Assembly (NCBI GenBank): GCA_006384855.1
Contig: VCJN01001952.1
Coordinates: 1 to 64,000, forward strand
Length of the DNA: 64,000 bases
Direction: 5' to 3'
Source: Tetraselmis striata
Lineage: Eukaryota > Chlorophyta > Chlorodendrophyceae > Chlorodendrales > Chlorodendraceae
The notes beneath the pieces are model-generated. The model did no database searches. It worked only from the letters and a program-made list of their open reading frames with translations, and was not told the DNA's origin. This document shows, in pieces, positions 10,430 through 22,912 of this stretch; the first letter of the stretch is position 1, and each line of letters opens with the position of its first letter. A program made the translations under genes and the position numbers.

Positions 10430-13400
10430 ATGTTTTCGCGGCGGAAAAAGAAGGACGCGGAGCCCGCCGGCGCAGCGGCGCCCCCGCGGAGCGTGCGGAA
10501 GCTGCTGACGCCGCGCATGGCGCGCCATGGCGGCGAGGCGGTGAGTGGGCATGCTGTCACATGGGTGGGCGCCTCGCTCGCGATGCCTTCGGTGCGCATG
10601 TGCGTGCGCGCGTGTGTGTGGGTGTGTGTGTGTGTGTGGAGGGGGGGGGGGGGGGTAATGTGAGAGAGAGAGATTGGGGGGAAGAGCGAGTTGGCGGCGG
10701 AAGAGGGGGGCAGCAATATGATCTAAGTTGGCGAGTCATTTGCAGCTTGGAGGCATGACACCGCATATGGGCGCTAGTGGGAGGGCAAAGGAGAGGGGGC
10801 AGGCGGGTGTGTTGACACGATACAGGCAGCGGCTCCTTCGCGCGATGCCGTGAGGACCGCGCGTTCCCTAGTCGCCGGGGTGAGCAGAGAGACACACCCG
10901 ACTGACGCCTCCGCGCTGCGCGATGCCAGACGCCGCGGTCCCTGCTCCGCCCGCCCAGCGCCCCCAGCCAAGCGACCACCGGCGGCAAGACGCACCGCGG
11001 CGCGCCCACGCCCGGCGCCGGCGGGCAGGCGGGGCGCTCAGAGCAGTCCCCCACGGGGCAGACCCCGCGCGAGGCTCTGGCCTTCGACTCCCCGGAGAGC
11101 GGGGCCGCCACGGAGGACGTTGTGCCCAACAACGCCGACAACGTCAAGGTGCGCGGCGGGGCCGGCGCGGAGCATCCCGCGGCTTGCGTGTTTTAGCCAG
11201 TGGGGGCCGCGGTGCGGCACAGTGACGCGCGCCTTCACCCGCTTGCAGGTGCTTGTCCGCATCCGGCCTCCCAACCAGCGCGAGATGCAGACAGGTGCGA
11301 CCCGACAAGTTGCCCCATACTCCCCAATACCAACTCCAAGTGCTACTCATACTTATCAATATAATGCTATTATTTCTATTTTGCTATATTATTTTACAAA
11401 CACAAATGGTGTGCGGATAAATATTGTTTTCAATCCCCCGCAAAGAGGAAAACACTGTTGAAATGGAGAAATCATTCAGAATAGGGCACGAATACAGCAC
11501 ACACACTCCAAGGCGAAGGCGCAAAACAATTCATTGTTTCTTGGTCCCCCGGACCGCATTTATTACGACGGTATTTACAGTTGGCTTCCTCGTCAATGGG
11601 ACAGCTGTCTCCCAGCGCGCCAGGCGCTTTTAAAATGGACCAGTGTATGAATGTGTGTATTATACAGTACCTCCATGCATCCGGAATGACCCGTAGTAAA
11701 AGCAGCCAGGCAAGTACAGCCTTCAGAATTGGTCTCCCGGTGGCCTGACACTGGGCGTGGCCGGCTGTGGGGTGCAGCCTACAGCACGTACGCCTTCAGG
11801 CAGGGGCGCTCCGTGATCCTGAAGGAGCCGGAGGGCTACCCCGACACCCGGCGCTACACCTTTGACACCATCCTCGGGGAGGACTCCGCGCAGGAGGACG
11901 TCTTCATCGGTAGCCCCCCCCCCCCCCCCCCCCCCCCTTGGCAGTCTCGGCGTCATTGGTCGATAACTTCCATACAACCAGCAATTTGTTTTGATATCCG
12001 TTACGTGCCGAGTCTGGACATTTCCCAGAGAGCGACTCGGCAGCTCGCACCTCGTCCTCTCAATGCCGCGCTCATTGACGCCTGCCTCGCTGCTTGCGTG
12101 GCTGCCCGCCGCAGTGGCGGGCCTGCCGGTGGTGGAGAACTGCATCTCCGGCTACAACTCGTCCGTGTTCTGCTACGGCCAGACCGGCGCCGGTAAGACT
12201 TTCACCATGCAGGGGCGCACCAGCGAGGGGCACGAGCACTCGCAGGACGCGGGCCTGATGCCGCGCGTCTTTGACCACGTCTTCAAGCGCATCTCGGAGG
12301 AGGAGGACCGCAAGGTGGGCGCGGCCCCCTCCCGAGTGGATACTGCTCCTGCACATGCGCGCCCGCGAACCTATTTTTCATCCGATTTATTATTACCACC
12401 TGTAGCCATGTGACAGTGTTCTACTCTGCCGTTTGCTGCACTTGCTCTTACATCGGATTGCCATCCCACGGCCTGTTTCCCTTTGGCGCGTGCCCATTGC
12501 CTTTTCCCGCCAGGGCCGCGACAACCTGAAGTACTCCATCAAGTGCAGCTTCCTGCAGATCTACAACGAACAGATCTCCGACCTGCTGCGTCCCTCGTCC
12601 ACCAACCTCCAGATCCGAGAGGAACTTCGACATGGCTGCTATGTGGAAGGGCTGTCGGAGCACGTCGTCCTCAACGGTGCGCGCACCCCCCCCCCCCCCC
12701 CCCCCCCCCCCTTCTTGTCCTTTTCCCCTGCGGCTGCTATTTCGCAACGACACGTCGACGCTTCGAGATCGAATATCGATTTCTGTATAGGTGTACATGG
12801 AATATGTAACGGCGACGTCTATGTGGACAAGACGCTCACCGTGTCGCCGCGTGTCGCAGGCAACGATATGATGCAGCTGCTGAAGCGCGGCATCGAAAAC
12901 CGGCGAGTCAGCGAGACGCGAATGAACCGCGAGTCGAGCCGCTCGCATTCCGTGATGACGTGCATCATCGAGGGCCGCACCAAGAGCACCAACGGCATGA
13001 CCTCCTCCAAGTACTCCCGCCTCAACCTCATCGACCTCGCCGGCAGCGAGCGCAACAAGCTGTCAGGCGCGCAGGGCGAGCAGCTGAAGGAAGCCTCCAA
13101 CATCAACAAGTCGCTTAGCACGCTGGGCCGCGTGATCATGAACCTCGTGGATCAGCAATGTGGGAAGCGAGTGCACGTGCCGTACCGCGACTCGCGCCTC
13201 ACCTTCCTCCTGCAGGTGCAACCCCCTCCCTTGTCCTCCCAAGACGCGGGCGGCGCATTCGCACCTGATTTCGGGAGGCTGGTTTTCGACTCAGCATATT
13301 GTCTGAACAGGTCATTAGCGTCGAATGCTCTCGACTCGATCACCTGCTCCTTGGCTCCGAGAGCGTGCAGCAGCAACCACACGCCACTCATCTGCTATAC

Positions 13401-16012
13401 TTCACCACATAACATCGACCCGCCCGCCCGCGTGCTGCCCGGTTCACAGGACTCGCTCGGCGGCAACGCCAAGACTTTCATGATTGCCAACGTCAGCCCA
13501 TCCATGTGCTGCGCCAGCGAGACGCTGAGCACGCTGCGCTTTGCGCACAGCGCCAAGAGCATTGTCAACAAGGTAAGGAGGCCAGTTTATTTTCCCCGCG
13601 GGTATGGTGCGATGCGTGTCGCCCTGCGATCTGACGTTGCTCCTGTCGCGGTCGAGAGCATCGCCGCGAGTCGAGGGAGTTGATGGCGCGCTGACGCGCG
13701 CTCGTTTGCGGTACTCGTACGCAGGCTGTGGTCAACGAGGAGGCCAGTGGCGATATCGCCGAATTGCAGAGCGTCATCAAGCAATTGCGCGGGGAGCTCG
13801 AAATGTTCCACGAAGGTACTGCCGACCCCTTCGTGGAGCTGAAGCAACGCCTGGAGAGGTGCGGTCCCTGGGGCTCGGCACTTGGGCAATAGTGCAGCGA
13901 CCGCGACGCAAATACGTTTCTATGCTGAAGCGTGCTGTTGTTGCGGATGTGTATTGCAGCGTCGAGGCGGAGAAGAGCCAGGTGCAGAGCGAGCTGGACA
14001 CGAAGCTGGGAGAAAACAAGCAGCTGCAGAAGCGGGTGTCGTGGCTGGAGAAACAGCTCGAAGTGGCCGAGAGGTGGGCGATCGCGCGCATCGTGCTAGG
14101 CACAATTCGCGCAACTGATGGTTCGGATCGTCGCTGACGTGTATATCCCCACGATTGCTTTCTTGCGCAGCAATCGCGAGCGGTACGAGGTCGTGCACGC
14201 CGGCGTGCGCACCCGGATGGTGGCGCTCGAGACGCAGCTGGCGGAGGCCAATCAGGTGGCGGAAGCGGTGAAGGCCGCGGAGGTCGACTTCCTGGTGGGT
14301 CGGCTGGAGGAGAAGGACAAGGAGCTGTCTCGGGAGCGTGCCGGAGCAGCTTCCATTGACCACGAGCGGCATGAAGTGCAACAGGTGGGTCCGCTGCCGC
14401 CCTTGTCCGGGCCGATTCGATGCGCTGCCGACGTCGAATTCCTATGTTGCAAATAACAGCCCCAGGCTTATTATTGTAGTACCGCCTGCCGATTTCCCAA
14501 TGCATTTGACATCGGTCGGCACGGCCCGGAGTGGACTCACACGTCCGATCGTACCCCCACAGGAGCTCAACGTGACTCGGCAGAAGCTGGAGCTGGAACA
14601 GGCCGCGGCGCGCAAGCTCCGCACAGAGCGCGATGCGGCAGCGAAACAGCGCGACGAACTGTCTTTACACTGTGACAAACAGTCCGCCGACGCGGCGTCG
14701 TTGGAGGAGGTGCGCTCGCTACTATGTTGCGCCAACACCCGAACTATGTAAATTATGACCCTATGACTATTGGGATGTTCACTATTTTCTCAGGCGGACA
14801 AGAGTGGAAAATTAGTTTAATCGGCTTAATTAACCTGGCCTTGAGATAGGCGCTGTCGGATGCAGCTTATGGATGCATTCGTTGCCTTGCAGGCTCTCAC
14901 GAAGGCGAAAAAGAAGGCGCGCGCGGCCGAGGATCTGGCCAAGTCTCGCGCCGACGAGCTGTGGAAGGTGCAGAAAACGCTGGAGACGGTCGAGGCTGTG
15001 GCGAAGGGCCATGAGCAGGACCTCCTACAGGAGGTAAAAACCCCGACCGTCTGAGCGCCCCGGCCCCGGCCTCCCCGGCGCTAGTAGGAACCCTACACCA
15101 GGGCCCTGGGCTTGCGTGACGCTCTCTGCTTTCTCTGCCGTCGCGCAGATCGACAGGCTCGAATTGGAGCTGTCTGAGCGCAACGAGGCCATGGAGCGCA
15201 TCTTTCGCGTGGCCGACAACTACCGCACCCCTGCCCGCCCCGCTCGGCCACACCGCACCCCGCTGGCCTCCACGCTCGGGGGGTCCGCACAGCGACCGTC
15301 CTACCTGCAGCTGCCCAGCCCCACCGGCAGCGGCGCCGTGTCGACCCGCAGCCGGCGCCAGTCGACGGAGATGGGCACCATGCGCTCCCCGCTGGCGCCA
15401 TCGCCTGCCGGCGGCACCGACAAGGGCAGCATGCTCGCTTCACCTACGCCAGGAAGGAGCCCGCTGCAAGATGCCACCAACAGCGTCACCAATGGCGCCA
15501 CGCCGCCGGCCACGCTTCCGGCGACGAGGACTCTGAACGGCGACGGCTCGGCCGAATTTTTCACGCCGCTGTCGGAGTCGGCGGCATCAGCGGGCGGCCT
15601 GTCGCGCCTCGCGTCCGTGCAGAAGATGACCCCGTTTGACGACGGCTATGACAGCGATGACAACGCGGCGGGCTCCGACACGACCTGGACGGATGAGGGC
15701 GATAGCGAGAATGAGGCGGAGGAGGGCACGGACGAGCCCGAGACGCCGGCGCCGGCATCCGGCCGTAACGCCGGCGTGCGCATCTCGACCTGCAACCTGG
15801 TGTACAGCAACCCCATGATGCCGGCGCAGAGCCCAGGCAGCGGTCGCCGGCCCGCCAGCCCCTCGTGCGAGTGGGCCGAGATTGCTGCCGCCGCTGCTGC
15901 CGACAAAGAGAACGGCCACCAGCTCGTCCGCGCCTCGCACGTCCTGCGCCGAAAGGCAGCCTCGGCAGCAACGCCGCCCAATTCGGCGCCGACTGCGTCC
16001 CTGGGCTCTTAG
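10430..16012 (+). CDS. Kinesin-12 family motor protein
   Basis: A plus-end type microtubule motor. Fourteen exons join in phase with GT-AG introns to give 987 residues: 10430-10540, 10930-11148, 11249-11294, 11778-11909, 12115-12314, 12514-12676, 12860-13215, 13450-13572, 13725-13858, 13960-14073, 14171-14384, 14563-14709, 14893-15033, 15149-16012. The motor domain covers about residues 109-455: VRIRPP start, P-loop GQTGAGKT (about 191-198), switch I NRESSRSHS (about 313) and switch II LIDLAGSE (about 345). The neck reads AVVNEEASGD, the pattern of kinesin-12 (KIF15, plant PAKRP1/POK). Heptad-rich coiled coil follows to about residue 710. The tail is Ser/Pro/Thr-rich with an acidic segment, no predicted fold and several TP/SP sites. 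Plant kinesin-12s act at the phragmoplast and in division-plane positioning; a mitotic role here is inferred from family. Introns 4 and 6 carry poly-C tracts just after the donor. Confidence 0.93.
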
Positions 16013-16099
16013 TCCCCTCCCGTGCCATCGGGATAGCCCAGCGACCTGCGCGTTCCAGCGAGCGCCACTCGGAGCTCCGCCAGTGGCTGACGGTGCGCA

Positions 16100-16104
16100 T
16101 GTAA
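16100..16104 (+). promoter_or_regulatory. TGTAA polyadenylation signal of the kinesin gene
   Basis: TGTAA, the usual chlorophyte poly(A) signal, occurs about 90 bp after the kinesin stop codon. Confidence 0.5.
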
Positions 16105-16329
16105 TCCAATTATTGATTTCGTGGGCTGCGATACACGTCGTCCGATCACACGTGTACAGGGATGAAGCAGCAGACTAGCTAACCAGCATGGCCATTTGTA
16201 TTAATGCTGAGTAGCAACGCGGGACGTCGCCAGCAGTATTTGTATTTGACACAGATAGTACTCGTAATAACAGGATATACAAATATAGAACTAGTACTAA
16301 AATAATACTAGTACTAGTACTATGATAAT

Positions 16330-16599
16330 TACATGAGCTAGCAGTAGAAGGCGATATCAGGAAATCACCACAAAAGGACAATCAGAAAGGTCCTCTACAG
16401 CAACTGCGAGGTCGAAGCAGTAGCAGGAGAAGAAGCAGAATGGGCACGAGCCCACGCATCAGACTTGGCCATCTGCGCACCGGCAAAGAGAATGCCACCC
16501 AGGGTACCATGTATGCAAGCAGAAACCCGCTGCAACAGCCCCCGCCGTGTGCGCGACAGGTGACGGCGGAACTCAACAGTCCAGCGACAAAGTTCCGAA
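16330..16599 (-). repeat. Dispersed repeat family R1, copy c
   Basis: This is the reverse complement of the 8780-9098 element. Its end on this strand is TTACATGAGCTAGCAG followed by GGCGATATCAGGAAATCAC. It lies in the gap between the convergent kinesin and phospholipase D genes. AT-rich text rich in ACTAGT/AGTACT flanks both sides. Confidence 0.85.
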
Positions 16600-16849
16600 G
16601 TACTAGTACTATCAGTGCTTAAAGTACTTGTATAATAATCAATGCACACAGTATGAACAGCTGACCGAGTGCTTAAATACTACTAGGCGCCTGCGGGAGC
16701 CATATGACGTCCATGTAAGCTCAAAGGACAATATAATACTGTATGAGTAAGAAAGGGCACGGCGCGGCTTGTCCCGACAGCTCCATAGGGCGGTGGCAAT
16801 CCCCAAAGCCTAATCCTAGCTCGTGTGGGCTGCGGGCCGGTAGCCATCA

Positions 16850-19800
16850 TCACACAACGTTTCCCCGGAACTCCGCCCACAGCCTCTCAAACTCCTGGCA
16901 GTACTCGGATGCCTGCCGAGCGAGCCACCGCAGCAGTATCGGAATTAGGATCGCTTCTGGATGCGGAAAGAAAGGCAACACGAGGGAGAAGGTTCGTGGG
17001 GTGGGGGGGGCGGGGGTCCACCGCCGTACAATCGGGGCGCCGCGGAGCAGGACCACGTTCTCCTGGTTGCTCATCACCGCTTGCCTGCGCGCACAGCGAA
17101 AACGTGAGCCCTCCGCCAAGACAAGGCCCCGCCCGGCCCCCTGTAGCCCGCCCCACCTCTGCCGAGCCCGGACCCGGGCCGTGCGCGCTCGCAGTGGCAT
17201 CACCTGGTCCAGTTGAACGAGCCAGTGGCCACCATCTCCCCGTCAAACACCTGCACCTCGACACAACCCCGGCGGCGACATCAGTTCACGCGCATGCAAA
17301 CACTGCACTGTCCCCCCCCCCCCCCCCCCATTCACAGGGAGGCCCGCTCCCATGCATGGAAATACCCTGGTGGATTTGCTATGCAGCTTCCGCCAGCGAG
17401 GGTTCTGCAGTGTTGAATCAGCGCGCATGCTCTTGCGGGCGCGTTCATGCATGCATATTTATTAGTTTATGGATACTATGCTGCTTGAAGTGGGAGAGAG
17501 GATTGGGGGGAGGGGGGGAGGGGGCACTACGTGTTTTTGGTATCACAGCCGCGGTAGTTACATAACACGAGCACTTCAATGAACACCGTAGACTTGAGCC
17601 GCTGGCCTTACAATGATGGATTGTTCTCGTCTTTGCGTCGGGGATTCCGTGTAGTATTCGTTGTGAATTACGTTCGTTGTCCAAACATTACTTATCCGAG
17701 GTGCCGTTTGTGTTTGTGTATTTGTTTGTGTGTTGATGTGTACACTAGTGTGTAGATAGCGGTGACGACGAGCCGGAGTGTTTTGCCACTACCGCAACGT
17801 CTGCCATATCCACAGGCACACAACGACCGGGGCAGCCCATAACCTAGCTGGTAATATAGGGTTTCATACCCTGCTGAAGCCCGAGATAGGGCACTTGGTT
17901 GGCTAGGGGTTCATGCCCCACTCAAAGCCCTTAGCCGGGCACGAGGAGGCCTACACACAAATTTGTGGAAAAGTATAAACCTTATTGGCAGAGTGTACAT
18001 CTGCTTCCTTCGGGCGGCTGGACTATGCGGCAATGTGTACGGATGTTTCCCTTTGGGCAGCTTGACTTGGTGAAGTGTATCTTTACTGGCGAGGTGTACA
18101 AGGCGGCGACATCACGGTGTTACCGCAAGACCCAAGTGAGGCGGCAACATCATTGTGTCGCAACCTTCAAATGCATGACCCGAGAGCGGTCCTAGGTCGG
18201 ACCCCTGAGGAGGACTGCTACCTACACAAGACGAAGTACTGTACTGCTGCTGGTACGTGGCGCAGACCTAACAATGAAGCCGCAGTTAAGTATCGGTACA
18301 CCATCTCATGGGAACAGATAGAGGACAGCATCTATCGGCTACTAATGCAGACCCGGCTTGGCGCCTCCTTGAGGGCGTGCCCCCTGTTCGGGGTGCCTCT
18401 TTCCCATTTTCTGAATGCGAACCTCAATGCTTGGCAGCCCCTCCTCCAAATTGCCAAAATTCCATGCTTGGGGGGGTGGGGGGGGGGACCTCCAGCCACC
18501 TCCTTATGGTATCTCAGGTTTTTGCGACATCTCAACTCCCCTGGTGGTGGGGGTGCTTGCTCATGCTAGGGCCCCGGAGGCCCCAGGGTTCTTGCTAGGG
18601 TCTCACGCCGCCCTAGCCTCGCGGAGAGCAGTAAGTTGCCAACGCGTACTGGTATGGCCGACGGAACCCTAACACATTTTAGGGTTTGTCTGAACTAAGG
18701 TCTCGGGGTATTAGGGTCTCCATACCCTGCCCACCTGCCCTACCGACCTCGTGTGGGTACCACTTATATTGCCCAAGAATGCTCCACAGGGACATGTGGC
18801 ACTAGGAGGAATCGGGCCGTGGTCTCCAAGCTTGACGCCCTGGCCGAATTGCCTCCTGGCAGATTCCCCAACACAATACCTGTTTTTTATTCTATTCTAT
18901 TCCCTTTCTAATTGCCGAACAGCCACCATAATAGACTGTTTAGTCAGACGGACCGGCACATGCATGCCCTTCGCACTCATTCTTCTAATATACACACAAG
19001 GCTTTTTGGCCAAGAGTAGTTCAGTATTGTCTGGCCTTCAAAGGGCTGCACGCTATCAAGTTATTGGAACTTGTGCGGGCTCGTGCCGCCGAGCCCAGAA
19101 CAGCTGGCCTGTTTAGCATCAAAGACTAAGCATCAAAGACTAAGCGGGAGAAAAGCTGTAACAAACTTCAAATTTCAGAATTGCACTCCAGCTGTGCTGA
19201 GATAGATCTCACTGCTTCCAGCGACATAAAGAAGAGGGGGGAGGGACGAAGGGGGGCGCACCGCAAACTTGTGGTGCATGTGGAACGCACGCTCCGAGTC
19301 GCACCGCACAGGCACACCCTTCTGTGCGAGCGCCACCACGTCGCTGCCGTTGGACCGCATCTGCGCTTGCGCAGCGCGAGGTCAGTGCGGGTCGCGGCCT
19401 CGTGCCGGGGAAGGGACTCGGCCGGGACGGCGCGGGGGGGGGGGGGGGGGGGGTATTAGGGGCAGGCGAGCCTACGGCTGGCTTTGCACGGGGCTGCATG
19501 AAACACAGCATGCCCTCAGCCAAATACTCTCTCCAACGCTCAGTCGCCATCCATGTGTCGATGCCCTTTGTCATGAATTAAGTTGAGCTCGCGGGCCCCG
19601 AACGCAATGAAATCTCTTGCACCATCAAGTTGGACATACCGTGCTGAATTTGAGGTGTATTTCCATGTATTTTATGAATTTCCAGAAAGCAATTGTTGTT
19701 TCGCCTCTTCAGAAGGGGGGGAGGGGGGGGGGGGGGGATTCCAAACCAATGACATGCAGCGAACCCAACGTTTGGCTGCGGTATTCATTGGCTGCGCAGA

Positions 19801-21311
19801 TGCCCGACATGCGCGAACCCAAAGCGCTGTCACGGTAGGTGTGCTGGTTTCAGATACCTGCAAAGTAATACCCAATGACGCGCCTGTGTGTCTGTCTGTC
19901 TGTGTGTGAGGAGAGAGAGAGAGAGAGAGAGGGAAGCCGCATTATTCCCCGAGGTCTCATACACTGCTGCATCGCCCCATCCCGCCACCGCCGACACCAG
20001 TGCCCATTGTGCGGCCGGCGGCGCACCTGCTCGTCGTCGCACACAATGCGGACGGCAACGCCGCGGCGGTGGGCGGCCTCCACGGCCGCCGCGATCTCGT
20101 TGCACGTGATGGTGAACATGGCGATGTCGAGCGTGCGGCGCGCGGAGGCGAAGTGTTTGAGAAACCTGCGGAGCGACGGCGCACGTGGGATGGCATGCGG
20201 CCGGTGTCTTTGGATATATCGGAGGGAGCGGAAGTGCAACAGAATGAAAGCACAACCAGGAGCTGGGAGTTTCGGTTCTTCTGGTGCGAGCCGCACCGGG
20301 TGAGGGACGTCGCATGGTGCGCGTACTGGCAGTTAGCGCGCCGGCAGTTGCCGTACTGCGCGTAGTTCCGGCATGGCATCTGCCGGTCCGGGAAGAACAG
20401 GCACTCCACCAGCTGTACCCCGCCGTGAAGAAAGGGGGCACGCAGAAGCCATGGGCGCACGGCATCAGAAGAGTCAGTCACAGCAGCATATTGGGAGAGC
20501 TCTCTTGTATCACACCACGATCTTGCCTATCGCTCGACACAAGACGGTCTGCGGTCTATTGTTCTTATTCATCCCCCAACACGCACATATACATGCACAT
20601 ACATTTATACAAGGCCACATCAGCATATATAAGTCACGAACACAGAGGCGGTATTTTCAGTATAATTCATACACATATGTATATAATTAATGTGTAGACA
20701 CATGTCCGATTGGTGGTTATATGTTGGTGCTGATGGCGAGGACGATGCTACGTTCCTGTGTTGTAGCCGCATGCACATATATAATATATATTATGCTGCA
20801 TTCATTTTATCTATGTCGACCCGGACGTATCCTCATCGCCCATTCGCCCCTCCCGGGAGCCCTCCCTCCCTCCGCGCGCCCCGCCTTTTTCCCTGCGTGT
20901 CTCCGCAGCCTCCAACCGCTCACCGGCTGCCACAATATCCCTATCTGAAACTTTCATATACAATTTGGGGCTTTTCGCTCGACCTGCTGCGTCCCAGGCT
21001 TTTCCATCCCGGCAGTCTGTGAGCTGGTGTGCCACCTGCCCTGGCCCCTTCCTACCCCTCTCTCCCCTGCCCCCCCCCCCCCCCCTTCACATTGATCATA
21101 TGTCGACAGCCATCTGTCTCCGCCGCATTCCGGCAATACGCGGGGTCCCAGCGAGCTGGCTCTCGAGCCTCTCCGCTTCGACAGCACGCACCTGCACGCC
21201 GTCGCCTGCCTGTGGCTGCTGAGCTGCATACTGCTGCCCCGCCTGCTGCTGTTGGTGCTGCTGCTGCAACTTTGCTGCCTCCTGGGCAAGTCGGCCCAGC
21301 TTGTTCCCCAT
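16850..21311 (-). CDS. Mitochondrial cardiolipin hydrolase-like phospholipase D (PLD6/Zucchini family)
   Basis: A single-HKD phospholipase D. Family members hydrolyse cardiolipin on the mitochondrial surface or act as RNA endonucleases in small-RNA maturation. Seven exons join in phase to 212 residues: 21311-21192, 20412-20297, 20165-20027, 19360-19262, 17250-17204, 17084-17030, 16912-16850. The N-terminus MGNKLG could be myristoylated and is followed by a Gln-rich segment. LFFPD then leads into an atypical CCCH finger (C-x8-C-x4-C-x3-H, about residues 52-70). Core sequence follows: SARRTLDIAMFTIT, RGVAVRIVCDDEQ, then the HKD motif HHKFAVFD (about 154-161), TGSFNWTRQAV and NQENVVLL. It ends EFERLWAEF. 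Size and layout match the green-algal PLD6 homologues I recall. Intron 4 (2.0 kb) falls inside the HKD motif, between A158 and V159. One HKD per chain implies a homodimer, as in the family. Confidence 0.9.
17251..19261 (-). other. Large intron 4 of the PLD gene
   Basis: About 2 kb with no supported gene. It contains a C-rich tract near 17310-17330 and a G-rich tract near 18471-18488, several copies of an AGGGTTT/CCCTA-like motif (17860-18720), and a copy of the short dispersed repeat R4 (18906-18954). A 15-bp unit GCATCAAAGACTAA is duplicated near 19115-19145. Confidence 0.6.
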
Positions 21312-21614
21312 CGCGCCGCTCCGTCGTCGGCTACGACGTCCGCGTAGAGGCGGTGTCCTCCCCGCTACTGCAGCGCGGGCGTGGGGGGCACGTTGCGGGC
21401 AGGTTCCAGGAAGTGACGATAGCATATATATGTGGTAACACGGTGGCTACGGCGCTTGCGGAAAGGCTGTGTGTTTGTGTGTGTGAGCGGGGGGGCGCAC
21501 GGCGGCCTCATCCACGTGAGGCATCACGGCATCACCTCCAGCAAACGACAATGCCGCCGCTGCCCGCGCTCTGGTTTACCTTATAAACCCGTACCACTAC
21601 CAGCAAATAACTTA
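21312..21614. other. Upstream region of the PLD gene
   Basis: About 300 bp 5' of the PLD start codon on the minus strand. A short TG/GT-rich stretch lies at about 21466-21486. No TATA box or other regulatory element could be supported. Confidence 0.3.
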
Positions 21615-21910
21615 ACCCTGCTAAGAATACTCAGTTATTACTCACAGCAGCAGGTACAATTGAAGTAAGTAAAGCAGTACGTTATTCAATAGTTTGTACT
21701 GGTACTTCTCATCACATCGACGTGATCCCGCGGTGTAACTCTAATAATAGTAAATGTATATCGTAGCCCTATATGCTGTCGCTACTATATTTAATATTTA
21801 TAACTACCATATACCCTGCTGGCGGTCGCACCCTATTATTAATGGTTACCAGCAGCAGGAATAGCATGATGTACAGCAAGCAGGACATGTCTACGCCGTG
21901 CTGTAAAATA

Positions 21911-22140
21911 TAATCACATGAGCTAGCTGCAAAAGGCGATCAGGAAATCACCCGAAAAGGCAACATGAAACGTCCTGTAAAATATAATCACATGAGCTAG
22001 CTGCAAAAGGCGATCAGGAAATCACCCGAAAAGGCAACATGAAACGTCCTCTGCAACAACTGCGAGGTGGAAGCAAAGCAACAAAAGAGGGTGCGGAATG
22101 AGCAGGTGCAGACGCATCAGACTTCTCCGTCTGCACTCTG
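21911..22140 (-). repeat. Dispersed repeat family R1, copy d
   Basis: Within copy 1 of the large duplication. The R1 end (GCGATCAGGAAATCACCCGAA) is present twice because of the 72-bp duplication. Only about half of the unit seen at 16330-16599 is present. Confidence 0.8.
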
Positions 22141-22744
22141 TGCTGTATAATCGGATTCTTAATTTGTCCATCATAGCTAGCTAGGTAGATAGGCAGGTCC
22201 GATTTAATGACATGTTTTAAAACTCTACTTTCCGGAGAAACCGGGGGGGGGGGGGGGGGGGGGGTTCACTTTGCAAGTGGCCACAACTTTATCTTCACGT
22301 ACCGAAGCAGGAGCAGCGGCTGGGAGCGGTGCATGAGGGGTTGGGGGCTCAGCCCCGCACCACCGCCGCCGCCGTAAATATCCAGGCCAGGCATATCCTT
22401 GGAAGACACTTGGCCAGGCAAGATATTGCGGCCACTACCGTGTCGTCCGGCCACTACCCTGCTAAGAATACTCAGTTATTACTCACAGCAGCAGGTACAA
22501 CTGAAGTAAGTAAAGCAGTACGTTATTCAATAGTTTGTACTGGTACTTCTCATCACATCGACGTGATCCCGCGGTGTAACTCTAATAATAGTAACTGTAT
22601 ATCGTAGCCCTATATGTCGCTACTATATTTAATATTTATAACTACCATATACCCTGCTGGCGGTCGCACCCTATTATTAATGGTTACCAGCAGCAGGAAT
22701 AGCATGATGTACAGCAAGCAGGACATGTCTACGCCGTGCTGTAA

Positions 22745-22912
22745 AATATAATCACATGAGCTAGCTGCAAAAGGCGATCAGGAAATCACCCGAAAAGGCA
22801 ACATGAAACGTCCTCTGCAACAACTGTGAGGTGGAAGCAAAGCAACAAAAGAGGGTGCGGAATGAGCAGGTGCAGATGCATCAGACTTCTCCGTCTGCAC
22901 TCTGTGCTGTAT
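22745..22912 (-). repeat. Dispersed repeat family R1, copy e
   Basis: Within copy 2 of the large duplication. It is nearly identical to copy d without the 72-bp duplication. Confidence 0.8.

Noticed and set aside
12433-13683. Single 416-residue kinesin ORF
   Set aside because: It spans three exons and unspliced introns including a poly-C tract; the spliced 14-exon model explains the coding sequence better.
17860-18720. Telomere-like TTTAGGG/CCCTAAA motifs
   Set aside because: Isolated single copies inside an intron, not tandem arrays.
20811-21035. Minus-strand 74-residue ORF as an extra PLD exon
   Set aside because: The PLD exons on either side join directly in phase and match the family; this segment has no flanking acceptor/donor pair and lies in intron 1.
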